Origin: Aurantiochytrium sp. KH105
Lineage: Eukaryota; Sar; Bigyra; Thraustochytrida; Thraustochytriidae
Reading direction: 5' to 3'
DNA length: 64,000 bases
Assembly: GCA_003116975.1 (NCBI GenBank)
Contig: BGKB01000038.1
Location: 124,001 to 188,000, forward strand
In this document: one piece after another, positions 26,301-35,800 of the stretch
Position numbering within the stretch: position 1 is the first letter of the stretch
Layout of the letters: each line of letters opens with the position of its first letter
Notes under the pieces: generated by a model
What the model saw: only the letters and a program-made list of their open reading frames with translations
Database searches by the model: none
What the model was told of the DNA's origin: nothing
Made by a program: the position numbers and the translations under genes

Positions 26301-28271
26301 GCTGCCGCTGCTGCTGCTGCTGCTAACGACGACGAAGGTGACGACGACAATGCCAAAGAGGCGGATGGCGAGGACGATGACAAGAATGCAGAGGTTGATG
26401 GCGACATTGGCGTTACTGGAGACCCGGAGGGGCAACCTCAGCAAGATGATGAGATTGAAATCGGTGTTGGGACCCAAGTGGAATATCACGTCTCGGACGA
26501 CCACTTCGGTCCAATGCTTGGCGTTGTGGTTGGGATCAAAGGCACCACCAGTAAGCGACAGGGACGCTTGCCCAAATACCAGGTCAAATTCGCTGCGGAT
26601 ACAAATGACATCAGCGAGACTCGCACTGTCGTGCTCGTGAGCAACGAGGTCCGTGCAGTTCCGATGAGGCCCATGCTACTCAAGCTGGAGCAGCGGGTCT
26701 GGCACAAACACGCGTGCTACTTTGTGAACCCGATGCGCCCCGTCCTGGTAGGAATGCCCTTTGTGCTCATGGCGCGTCCCGACAGACTCTCGGGGTATGC
26801 ATTGTACGAGGCTGTCGCGAGGCAAGTTCGGCAGTTCAACGGCGCTTCTTCGCCTTCTGCGAACGCTGGTGACGAGGGCGGCGCGCTTTCTCCGGGCGTC
26901 TTTGAAAGTATTGGTGCTTCTGCGGGTTTGGGCGGCTCTCCGCCGACCAAGGATGTGTCCGCGTCACAGATCCGATCGACCTGGGGATTCACCATTGTCG
27001 CTCTCGGTGCCGACAGGCAACAACGAACTTGCGGCAGTTGCTCATGGATGTCTGCATGCGATGGTTGCCCGATTCAGCCCACAAGCACTCCCGTGTCCAC
27101 GATTTTCACGGGGCCGAGCACGCTTGTAGTCGACTGGGGAAGCGCGAGTTCCCCCGCTGGTAAATCGAGGTCGAATGCTTTGACTCTTATGCCTGTGGAC
27201 AAACATTCGAGTGTCGACGATGTGCGACGCGAAGAGCAGAAGCGGATGCCCTTGTCTTCCTTGCTGGAGAATTTCGTCCGGAAGGAGCAGCTCACCGGGG
27301 AGGATCAGGCCCGCTGTGCACGGTGCAAGGACTTCAAGGACCACTCCATGACGCTCGGGCTCTGGCGTGCGCCTCCTATCCTCGTGATGCATCTGAAGCG
27401 CTTTGATGGTAGCCGCAAACTCTTGAATTTGGTCGAGTATCCGACCCGAGATCTCGATCTTTCGCCTTATTTGGCTCATTCGATGCCTGCTCAGCCTCGC
27501 AAATCCCGCAGATCTCTCGATCTCGCCCTGCGCAAGCGTGGCGTCAAAGCGGATGAGGACAGTAGCGGGGACGAACAAGACGACGACGACGAAGAAAAGG
27601 AGGATATCGACGATGCGGAGCCGGACAATGCCGCTGGAGTCAGCCATGGGCATTTCGTTGGCAAAGAATCGGAGGTGAACGCGCGCCCATCATCGATGTC
27701 TGCACGCAAAGACAGCGCTGTCGCTCCGGTCAATGCCTTGGAGGAAGAGGAGGAAGAAGAAGAGTTTGAAGGCGAAAATGGTGGGGGGCACGGAAAGTCC
27801 GTCGCTGCGGCAGAGACGTCTGATCAGACGTTGTCACCTGAGGCCCTAGCTAAAGCCGAAGCAGAAGAGGAAGCACTCGAGCTTGTCGACGTGTTGGTGG
27901 ACTCAGAGTATGTCGGTTTACGGGCGTACGGCGGCCATGAGCATGGCGGTATCCCTCCGGAGTACGATCTTTACGGTGTTGTGGACCACACGGGCAGCCT
28001 GGGCGGTGGCCACTACATTGCCAAAACGAAGAGCTCGATCAACGGCAAGTGGTACAACTTTGATGACCGGATCATCACCGAAATCAGCGAAGAAGAGGCC
28101 GTCTCTTCGCGGGCTTATCTTTTGTTTTACGTGCGCAAGGACGTTGCAGCCAATGCTGACGTGAATCGTCTCTTTCCTTGCGAATTTCTTAACTCCAAGA
28201 GCCTTCGGGCAGCTCGCAAGGCTCTCGATCCTCACAACCAGACCTTTCGGGACCGCTGTCCCATTATGTGA
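23340..28271 (+). CDS. USP32: USP32-like ubiquitin carboxyl-terminal hydrolase
   Basis: A deubiquitinase of 1643 residues, close to human USP32. It begins MGG, a possible N-myristoylation start. An EF-hand region follows (canonical loop DVNRNQALDWNE near residues 74-85, then a weaker one), then a DUSP domain (from about 290, VPGDVWFVVSARWFRAW), then a UBL-like region. The catalytic USP domain has the Cys box LGNTCFMSASLQCLL (C680), zinc-ribbon pairs CDTC (near 833) and CARC (near 1325), and the His box GSLGGGHYIAK (H1558). Large acidic inserts interrupt it, one bearing a Tudor/SH3-like module near 1040-1105. The protein ends in CPIM, a CAAX box for prenylation; human USP32 is also prenylated. 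Membrane targeting, probably Golgi or endosomal, is therefore likely. A (TTTG)n array begins 16 bases after the stop. Confidence 0.92.
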   Translation: MGGTHGRIVSPEEARKRFTPLELRTLRSGFDRLASASPQQGFSEIGFMTFKSLVLADFPDFPEPLALRMFGVFDVNRNQALDWNELLCGLCILCRGKHEERLRFLFQVYDDERTGALSRHSLLRFADCLDDHRLSDDERRSSYDLIDKAFARTRGTNAEWASPLTLEAFSRSMVQFMDSPLVSWPTRVGQKLLGPVFMAAAQTTVSDVAECGPMSKLGPPLPPRPDEVESAMMRQAAQGYGLNAHLSQSTGGPFADANLIRHPAFVRQQSSRAQLEEGSTFKRMHRSPDRELLVPGDVWFVVSARWFRAWQAYSGYSHGEVDLMSLRSSRQLERPGPIDNRDIVRGLEPEQDPNDPRDLGELEFCVLRPELNHQQDFVILCRDAWEFLHGTYGGGPVLARKVISAETPFERAEIELFPVSLHVRCVAFSGEAESGLDTTSDRAHLGSFNADRPARIQVSRRATVRDIERAILDRLMEPRGRALSTDSLYSTQSAAAEDGLAQKRAALQNRDRFSAECMRLWCMVDDSLESLSATFSGPEARPLRGPNINAKLLQDPQETVEEADLEDDQTIILELCSADGSWPLASIETLRSLRPRDPKTQIASGPHINARVVMLGGGPSPHNSPTSRASSGLPAIGAQTARSNAKTQLATRPVGGPPSPGRPAPQVLGNVGMANLGNTCFMSASLQCLLHTESLKQYILDDAYVSDVNTTLRDSTHGLLADAFADLFRIAWGANGRIPASIAPRRFKKELGKHDPRFLGVQQQDAQELLSSLLDGLAQDLNRIKSKAYVELKDSDGRADQEVAREWWMAHLRRELSIVTALFSGQFKTLLRCDTCGYESARFEPFSTLSLPLPESPKRTVMVHVVFADASRPPLLVAMRLRKEGNFGDVRRALLDLQPGTTGSVVQSILQGPTSNTEDENAGERAPRNLDSERLVLAYVFERQIFSFVPDARPLKTLRARDPLYAFELPHLHHEDGFSGAAVNFKEAAAAAAAANDDEGDDDNAKEADGEDDDKNAEVDGDIGVTGDPEGQPQQDDEIEIGVGTQVEYHVSDDHFGPMLGVVVGIKGTTSKRQGRLPKYQVKFAADTNDISETRTVVLVSNEVRAVPMRPMLLKLEQRVWHKHACYFVNPMRPVLVGMPFVLMARPDRLSGYALYEAVARQVRQFNGASSPSANAGDEGGALSPGVFESIGASAGLGGSPPTKDVSASQIRSTWGFTIVALGADRQQRTCGSCSWMSACDGCPIQPTSTPVSTIFTGPSTLVVDWGSASSPAGKSRSNALTLMPVDKHSSVDDVRREEQKRMPLSSLLENFVRKEQLTGEDQARCARCKDFKDHSMTLGLWRAPPILVMHLKRFDGSRKLLNLVEYPTRDLDLSPYLAHSMPAQPRKSRRSLDLALRKRGVKADEDSSGDEQDDDDEEKEDIDDAEPDNAAGVSHGHFVGKESEVNARPSSMSARKDSAVAPVNALEEEEEEEEFEGENGGGHGKSVAAAETSDQTLSPEALAKAEAEEEALELVDVLVDSEYVGLRAYGGHEHGGIPPEYDLYGVVDHTGSLGGGHYIAKTKSSINGKWYNFDDRIITEISEEEAVSSRAYLLFYVRKDVAANADVNRLFPCEFLNSKSLRAARKALDPHNQTFRDRCPIM

Positions 28272-28286
28272 GTGTTTTTCCAACTA

Positions 28287-28457
28287 TTTGTTTGTTTGTT
28301 TGTTTGTTTGTTTGTTTGTTTGTTTGTTTGTTTGTTTGTTTGTTTGTTTGTTTGTTTGTTTGTTTGTTTGTTTGTTTGTTTGTTTGTTTGTTTGTTTGTT
28401 TGTTTGTTTGTTTGTTTGTTTGTTTGTTTGTTTGTTTGTTTGTTTGTTTGTTTGTTT
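28287..28457. repeat. (TTTG)n tetranucleotide microsatellite
   Basis: 171 bases of perfect TTTG units, nearly 43 copies, on the plus strand, starting 16 bases after the USP32-like stop codon. It should be part of the 3' UTR or the termination region of that gene. Poly-FVCL/CLFV translations in all frames are artefacts. Confidence 0.95.
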
Positions 28458-28718
28458 CACCGGCGCAGCGTTTTTCTTACATTTTCGTTTTTCTCGTCTT
28501 GCATGTGATGTGACTGACGGTGAATGCGGAGATATCCTACGCACGCCGTTGTTCTGACTCATTCATCCAAGGCAGGAAACGACGAGATCAGTACGAGCGC
28601 AGTATGCTCAGGCTGGCTATTCGTCACAGATTCACCGATTTGAGCTTGCCCTTTACGATGATGTCGGAGGATTGAAAGGCGCAGCAATTCCACTACGCGT
28701 TGGCAGGAGCAGAAGACA
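28458..28718. other. Short spacer before NDUFAF5
   Basis: No gene seen; presumably the 3' end of the USP32-like transcript and the NDUFAF5 promoter. Confidence 0.5.
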
Positions 28719-29861
28719 ATGTACGGGCCACGACGCTTGGTCGTGAGCAGCATGGCGCGCGGCGCAGGTATCACGCGCGCGGTTGCTAAGGCGCCTGGTC
28801 TGAGAGTAGCAGCAGCGGCGAACGCACGGCGCGCAGCCTCGGGCATGGCGCCGAGCGCAACTCGAGATCCCTTCGAGAGTGCCGTGAAGCGCGCACACAG
28901 GGACCGCGCGGCGCGAGCCTATGTGTCTAGCGGAGGGGACTTCGACTTTCTGCGCGAGCATGCCGCCTCGAGGATTGTTGACCGCATCTCTGATGTTGCC
29001 AAAGACTTTGACACCGCACTTGACCTCGGATGCGGCACAGGCAGCATTTTGGCCGAGCTCTTGCGCGAGGGCATCGAAGATGAGGACGGCTTTGAGGCGC
29101 CAGGCGCCATCCGAAAAGTTATTCAGCTCGAGCCTTCGACAATGATGGCCGATGTTGCGCGCGAGCGTGCCCAGACGCTCGAGGCTTCGGGTCGCCTCGA
29201 GGTGGAGACACTCGTGTGTCCTCTTGAAAACTGTCTCGAAGCCGTTCCGGAAGGCTCTGTGGACATCGTCGTCAGCTCTCTTTCGATGCACTGGGCCAAT
29301 GGTCTAACGGAGGCTCTGCAGCGCGCTCAGCGAGCGCTCAAGCCAGATGGTGTCTTCATCGGTGCGATGCTCGGCGGCGACACGCTTCACGAACTCCGCA
29401 CGTCTCTTGCGATTGCTGAACAAGAGCGCGAAGGTGGCATTAGCGCACACGTCTCGCCGATGATCCGGCACGCAGATGCGTGCGGTCTGTTGACGAATGC
29501 AGGGTTTAACCTCACAACAGTGGACACTGAGACGTTTACTGTCGAGTTCGGGTCCGCTTTTAAATGCATGGAAAACTTGAGCGGCATGGGCGAATCGAAC
29601 GCGGTTTGGAACCGCCGGCCATACGTGTCAAAGGATACCTTTCTAGCTGCTGCGACGATTTACGAGCACCTTTATGGTGACGAGGAGGGCTACGTTCCTG
29701 CGACCTTTGATATGGTCTACATGATTGGATGGAAGCCACATGACTCGCAGCCCAAACCGCTCAAGCCTCAGGTCGCTCAGACCTCATTGGGAACGCTTGG
29801 CAAGGGTTTTGATCTCACACAACATTCTTCCCCTCGGGGTGGCTCGCCATCATCGCAATGA
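28719..29861 (+). CDS. NDUFAF5: NDUFAF5, complex I assembly methyltransferase-fold protein
   Basis: A mitochondrial S-adenosylmethionine-fold protein needed early in complex I assembly; in mammals it hydroxylates an Arg of NDUFS7. The 380-residue frame begins with an Arg/Ala-rich presequence (residues 1-45). The fold follows: DLGCGTGSILAELL (SAM-binding motif I), VVSSLSMHWANGLTEAL, and then long family-specific stretches ALKPDGVFIGAMLGGDTLHE, LAIAEQEREGG, GMGESNAVWNRRP and FDMVYMIGWKPHDSQ. These match NDUFAF5 more closely than other methyltransferases. A second ATG at residue 12 is also possible. No anomalies. Confidence 0.93.
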   Translation: MYGPRRLVVSSMARGAGITRAVAKAPGLRVAAAANARRAASGMAPSATRDPFESAVKRAHRDRAARAYVSSGGDFDFLREHAASRIVDRISDVAKDFDTALDLGCGTGSILAELLREGIEDEDGFEAPGAIRKVIQLEPSTMMADVARERAQTLEASGRLEVETLVCPLENCLEAVPEGSVDIVVSSLSMHWANGLTEALQRAQRALKPDGVFIGAMLGGDTLHELRTSLAIAEQEREGGISAHVSPMIRHADACGLLTNAGFNLTTVDTETFTVEFGSAFKCMENLSGMGESNAVWNRRPYVSKDTFLAAATIYEHLYGDEEGYVPATFDMVYMIGWKPHDSQPKPLKPQVAQTSLGTLGKGFDLTQHSSPRGGSPSSQ

Positions 29862-30679
29862 AGAAATTCGTTCTTGGGGTCGGGACCCCCAAAGGCAAAC
29901 AATGAGGTTAACGTTAGGCCTAGGCTTGGGCTGACTGCGCGTTCCTTGAGTAAGTATCATTAGACTCTCAAGCATGGCGCGCAGGTCATCCCAGCTTGCG
30001 TGTCAACTTTCTGTTCGACTCTGAAGAAGAGACCACGCTTTCTCTTTTCTTCTTTTTTTTTTTTCACCTTGCCCCGGCAACATTTTAGAATTGAGATGAG
30101 TCCACGACTCAACAAACCTATCATCTATCTGTCTATCCATCCGTCACGTCAAGTCAAGTCACGTCATGCCATACTACATCATATCATGTCAACTTACGTC
30201 AAACATGCTATTTCAAGTCTCCAGAAGAATGTATCGCTCTAGGCCTCAAAGAAAAAGATATAGATGTTCTCGGTGTCTCGTGATGATGAGGAGGCGGGGT
30301 AAGAGAAGGATTTCCCGCCTTCCCTTGGCCCCAAAGTGATCGCATCTGGTTAGGCGAGAGAAGCAAGAGAGACGCCAAGTTATACTCTTCGTAATCATTC
30401 TTTCTTTTTTCTTTTTTAGGTGTGATTTTTTATGTGATGTGCTTGCCTGCGTTCGTGAATTTGACCATCGATGTCAGTGAGTGTCAGCGACAAGAGCTGT
30501 CTAGGTCGCGAGGCTTTTTAAATCATCGGGAAAACGCGTACAGATAAATGCACACCCCTAATTTTTTGTTGTTGTTGAAAATAACCTTTCCGTTTGATTG
30601 GCCGACCCTCGGATCGCATTGCATTGCGATCAGCGAAGAAAGGAGCAGCGCCATCTTGTCAAATGAAAATGGGTGGTGC
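29862..30679. other. AT-richer intergenic region between convergent genes
   Basis: An 818-base stretch between the stop codons of NDUFAF5 and the DFRP-like gene. It has a T-run near 30050, several ACGTCA/CACGTCA words near 30150-30200 and TCTATC repeats. No coding frame or structured RNA was recognised. Confidence 0.6.
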
Positions 30680-31966
30680 TCACTCTTCATCGTCGTCGTC
30701 GTCGTCGTCGTCGTCATCGTCAAGGTCGTCGAGGTCGTCAAGATCGTCATCGCCCTCCAAATAAAGTGTTTCCTGAATAGCGCTCGAATCGCCGTCAGCA
30801 GGGGGAGCTGCTGGCGGTTTAGCACTCGCTCCCGTCGCGCCCTCGTTGTCGGAGTCGTTGTCGTCTGTGGCGTCGCCATCTTGGACACTCGCTTCTTGTG
30901 TAGCTTGCGCGGTGCCGCCCGTGTCACCAAAGTCATCGTCGTCGTCGTCCTTGAAGACAGACTGATCGAACTGGAACAGGGCCCTTCCACTGAGCACTGC
31001 GCCGGCCTTGCCTCCCTTCTTGGACGCCTCAGCGGCCTTGCGCTCTTGCTCCTCTTTCTCCTTGCGTTTCTTCTCCTTCCACTCAAAGAAGCGCTCCTTG
31101 GTGACCGGCGTCAAAGTGCCTGTCAAGTTTGCACGCTCTTCCTCGATGCGCTCCTCAATTGGAATGCCTCCACGCTCGCGGATCTCCTCTTCCTCGACAA
31201 TCTTCTCCTTAATGAACTTGGTGAGGCGTTCGCTCGCCTCCGTGACAGAAGCCTCGACGTCGTCGGCCGGCTGCGAGAGGCCCTGCGCACCCTTGGGTAC
31301 CTCGAGGAGCACGCGCTGGCCACGGACCATGGCCGAGATGTTCCTCACGTCGAGAATCATTCCATTTTTGTAGTTGAAGGATTGAGGAGTCTCGCCAATC
31401 AGGACCATGGTCATCGGATTGCGGGTCGTGCCGTCCGCAACCTTGACGTTGAGGCACGGAGAGCCGTCGTGCGCTTTGGAGACGAGGTTGTCCTTGTGAG
31501 TCATTTCCACGCAAAGACGCTCGACAATCGCCTTTTGACCCAGGCCGTAGACCTCGCGCAGGGGGCAGATGGGAATGCCAAAGTCCTTTTCGTCTTCCTC
31601 CTTTTGGCGGGCGGCGTCTTCCTCGGCTTTGGCTTTGTTCTCCTCCTCGAGCTTCTTCTTGACCTTCTTTTGCTCCTTGCTCTTGGGCTTCTTCTTGCCC
31701 GAGAGCGCGTACGCGTCGCCGAGGAGGTCCAGCATCTCCTTCTCGGCGGCCTTTTGCGCCTCCTTGGCGCGCTTGTTCTCCGCGGCCTTCTTGGCCGCCA
31801 TGGCCTCGCCGCCGCGGGACCCGTGCACGGACGCCTGCACCTGCTTGGCCATGGCGCGCGCCTTGCGGCCCTTGGCGTTCTTCATGCCAAACAGCTTGTC
31901 CTCCACGATTTTCTCGCGCTTCTTCTCCGTCGCCTTGCCGGCGCCCTTCGCCTTGGCCTTCGCCAT
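30680..31966 (-). CDS. DFRP-family (ZC3H15/Tma46-like) protein with an OB-like domain in place of zinc fingers
   Basis: DFRP1 proteins bind and stabilise the DRG1 GTPase on ribosomes. The N-terminus fits: a basic region with EKIVEDKLFGMKNAKGRKA (family: VEDKTFGLKNKKG). The C-terminal DFRP domain is clear: ERANLTGTLTPVTKERFFEW, then KEKKRKEK, then AVLSGRALFQFD and an acidic tail with YLEGDDDLDDLDDL. The two CCCH fingers expected between are absent; only three Cys occur in the whole region. In their place (about residues 128-225) is a beta-rich segment with ICPLREVYGLGQKAIVE, CLNVKVADGTTRNPMTMVLI and GMILDVRNISAMVRGQRVLL, which resembles an OB fold (inference). The tail ends in a long Asp run encoded by CGTCGT repeats. 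428 residues, ATG at 31966. Confidence 0.8.
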   Translation of the reverse strand: MAKAKAKGAGKATEKKREKIVEDKLFGMKNAKGRKARAMAKQVQASVHGSRGGEAMAAKKAAENKRAKEAQKAAEKEMLDLLGDAYALSGKKKPKSKEQKKVKKKLEEENKAKAEEDAARQKEEDEKDFGIPICPLREVYGLGQKAIVERLCVEMTHKDNLVSKAHDGSPCLNVKVADGTTRNPMTMVLIGETPQSFNYKNGMILDVRNISAMVRGQRVLLEVPKGAQGLSQPADDVEASVTEASERLTKFIKEKIVEEEEIRERGGIPIEERIEEERANLTGTLTPVTKERFFEWKEKKRKEKEEQERKAAEASKKGGKAGAVLSGRALFQFDQSVFKDDDDDDFGDTGGTAQATQEASVQDGDATDDNDSDNEGATGASAKPPAAPPADGDSSAIQETLYLEGDDDLDDLDDLDDDDDDDDDDDEE

Positions 31967-32815
31967 CGTGCCGCCGCCGCGCCTCGCGCGCTCGCTCGCC
32001 GCCGCCTGCTGGAGCCACGCAAACCGGTCGTTCGTTCGCGCCCTCGCGCAGCCCGATGAGCAGATTTAGTCGATCGACCCTCGCGCCGGCCAGCCCGGCC
32101 GGCCCTTCCGCGCCGCTCGCGCGCCCGCCGCGCCGCCGCGTCCTCGCGCGACTCCGCGTCGAGCCGGGTCGCGTCGCGTCGCGTCGCGTCGCGTCGAGTC
32201 GAGTCGGGATTGGCGCCGCGTTCGTTCTGAGGGCGAGCGCCTCGCCCGCCTCGAGCGGCTGCGCCATTCTGCACTTGCCGCGCGGCCGCCCTGCACTTGC
32301 CGCGCGCCGATGGGCCACTTGCGCCGGAGCCATTGTGCACTTGCGCCGCGCGCTGCCAGGCCCGAGGGCCACTCGCTCTCGGTCCCCGGCCTATGTGCCG
32401 CTGCGATAGGTCGCTATTGGCAGATGGACCGGGTGCGGTGATTATTGTGACAGAGCGAGGGGGCCGAGGGACATCGTTCGTTCGATGTCAAGTGGAACTA
32501 GGCCAAGGTATGGTCATGGGAGGCACATATGCTTGCGTTCAGTAGGAGGCCCTCTGTTCTTGAAAGAGAAAAGGTGCGGACGAGCACGATGTCCCTTCCT
32601 CCGGCTTGGTCGGTCGTTCTTTCGCCATGTTGAGCACTTTACTTTTGTGGTTAAAAAAAGACCTTTTCATACAATTGAGTTCAACTTTGCTAGACTTTCT
32701 TAGCCTTTCCGGGCCTAGAGGTTTATGCTATCCTTTTATGCTATCCTTCAAACAAACATCCATTTGCCTTTTTCAGAACTTTACGCGAGGCCTTCGTCTT
32801 TCTTTGCCCGCATGC
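31967..32815. other. Promoter region of the DFRP-like gene, with a CGCGT repeat
   Basis: GC-rich near the start codon with GTCGC/GTCGA pentamers in tandem at 32165-32210 (GCGAC in the sense of the minus-strand gene), then a repeat of CACTTGCCGC/CACTTGCGCC words around 32270-32350. The rest is the 3' flank of the coiled-coil gene. No gene seen. Confidence 0.5.
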
Positions 32816-35800
32816 TTAAGGAGCCGAAGGCGGAGAAGTCGGCAGCCAGCGAGTCTCACAGTCGAGCCTACGCTCGGATGGAACAGGAACGAGAGGACGT
32901 TTGTGATAGTGTCCTGATCGTTTGCCTTCAAGAAAGTCTTCCAGAAAAGCGTCCAGCTGGTCGCCGTGAAGTTTTGAGCAATCTCCCATGCTCTCCAAGC
33001 GAGCAAGGCGCTCGCGATTCTGCTCGTGAATACGATAAATGTCGAAATCAGCAGGCCCCTGTTCTTGTCGCGGCGCATTGTGACTTTTTGTTCCTGGCTC
33101 ATCCGCTTGGCAGTGATCGTGAGCCGGAGATACCCTCAACGTAGCTTCCCGCGCAAGCTGACATTTTTGGGGTGGCGATGACGCTGATGCGGAAGGTTGC
33201 AATCTTGCTGGAGGGGGGGGCGATGAAGCAATCTTTTGATTGACAGCTATTCCCATATTTTCATCAGTCACTGTTCCGAGTGCCTCTGTTCCTGTCCCTG
33301 TTCCTGTCCACGCGCTCACGCGATGCTTGCGCGGCGAGGTCCGGTGTGCTCGCCGGGACGCATCCCTACTCACGCCAAAAGCTTTCCCATCAGGAAAAAT
33401 AAATTTAGACTCACTTTCCAGTGTCTGTCCAAGCGGGCTTCTCGCGCCTCTCAAGGTGTCATTGCTGCTACTCGCGCTCGGGAAAAGCGACTTGACGAGT
33501 TGTAGTGCTGGCGAACCCAAATCATCCCATGATTCTCTATCTTGTGGCGATGACAATTTTCCCAGAGGCTGCATTTGGCGTTTCCCGGCATCACGCAAGT
33601 TGCTCCGACGCCTTCGCGTACCTGTGGGTTGCGGTGCAGGCACATAGCCCAGAACATTTCGGCGAAAGATATCCTCTTGGCTCGAACTCTCGTGTCGAAG
33701 GTCTTCAAGTTGTTCGCGCATGTACTCTAGAGCTTCCCGCGTCCGCGCTTGCTCGCTTCGTGTTGCTGCAGTTTCCCTGAGAAGTGTGTCAAGCGTGTCG
33801 TCATGGACGTTGGAGAGCGTCCCTCGTTCGGCTCCGGCTCCGCTAGAGTTCCTACGAGCAACGTTTGCATCAACGGCTGCTACCGGATTTGGCAGTCTTC
33901 CTGTTGATTGCCTCACTTGTAAGGAAGAGCTACGCTTCGAGATTGGTCGTTCATCAGGAGGAATGAAGTTTTCACGCGGCGAGACGGAGGGCTCGAAGAG
34001 CTGCGCGGTCCCTGGAAGACCTTGCGGCGGCATCTCTGGTGAGGCAGGGTCGAATAAGCCTGCCTTGCCTGCCTCCATGGGTGCATGTGCAGAGCGAGGA
34101 CTTGACGAGCTTCCTTGCTGCAGATGCCCTCCGGGCGTCGCAGCGCCGATTGCGCCAATCGAAGGTCTTCGTGGATCCTTGAACTTTAGTTCGAGTTCAC
34201 GCCTTTCCCTAACAATACGCTCCTCTTCCTCCTCTTCTTGTCGCTTCCTCTGCTCTTCCTCTTCTTCTCGTTGACGTTTTTTCTCTGCAATTTGTTTTTC
34301 AAGCTGTTCTTGGTGCTCGATTTTGCGTTTCTGGGCTTCTTTCTCGCGCTCTAACGATTCTTGAATTTCGCGTTGCTCCCGCGCAAGACGCTCTTCATCC
34401 TCGCGTTCTTGCCTCTCGCGCTCCTTCTTTTCGCGCTCCTTGCGAGCCTGATCCATTTGCATTTGCGAAAGTAACTCGTTTCGCTGCGCCATTTGCTTCA
34501 TGCGCTTTTCTGCAAGCTCGGCTTGAACCGCAGGATCAGACGGATCAAGCATGAGCTTCGTGAACCGGGGCACGCTGGCACGAGACGGCGATCCTGGCCC
34601 TTGACTTCTTGCGCTCTCGAGCGCATGCATACCGGGCATGCCAGAATTGGCACCGTTGGGGCCAGAATAATAAACGCCTCCCAAATTGCCCATTTGCGAG
34701 CCTTCGTGGAGCGCTGGGACGCCTGCTGGATGCGGCTGCTGATAATGGGGTGCCTGCAGCTGACCGGATCCAGGTAGCGCTCCTCCTGGTGGATACTGAA
34801 CAGGGTACATTTGATGTTGAACCAATGGTCCGCCAGAAAACTGTTGTGGACCCGACAGAGCCGAATTCTGGAGCGGCGGCTGCGGTTGCTGCAACGCAGC
34901 AGAAAAGGGTGCGTTAGTCCAGGGCTGCTGCTGATGATGGCGTGGATCAAAAGGGACTGTTTGCTGATACGGAGGTACCTGCTGTTGCGTGGGAGACGGA
35001 AATGTCGGAACAATGTGAGGGAATCCTTGAGGTGCAGGTAGAGCCCCATTTCCATATCCTATGGATCGTGAAGTGTCCAAGCCTCTACGCGCGACGCGTT
35101 CCGCGTTTTCTCGCTGCTTTTTTTCCGCCATCTGCTGTTCAAGGTACCGCGCATACTCTGACTTTTTCTGTGCAGCCGCGCTTTCCGAATCTGGACCCCA
35201 GCCCAGCGCTTGGTGGATTCCTCGATGAGCATGAGAAGCTGCAACTGGGCTTGGCGCGCTATAATCTTCTTCGACACGGGTTTCAAGACGTTGTTGTTGC
35301 TCTCGGATCTTTTTGTCACGAATTTGCTTTTCTAGATCTCTTGCGTATTGCTGCTTGGCACTTTCAGCTTCATAATGTTGAGGGTGAGACGGCTCTCGCG
35401 ACGCGTCGTGTCCTATGCCTCGAGCGAGGAGGCGTTCTTGCTCATCACGGAGCTTTTTCTCGCGAATTTGCTGCTCTAGCTCGTGAGCATATCGTGCACG
35501 TCCGTTGAGAGCAGCTTGGGCATGCTGGTCATGGGCATCAGATGTCAAGCCCTGAGGCTGGCTTCGGAGAATACGATCTTCCTCTTCGCGTCGCTTCTTG
35601 TCTCGAATTTGTTGCTCGAGATCGTGAGCATATTGCGTACGTGCATCGAGTGCACTCTGATTCTGCTGTGCGTGCGCTGCCGTTTGAAAGCCTCGAGGCT
35701 GGTCTCGAAGCAGACGCTCTTCCTCTTCTCGCCGCTTCTTGTCGTGAATTTGCTGTTCGAGCTCATGAGCATATTGAACACGTGCATCGAGTGCACGCTG

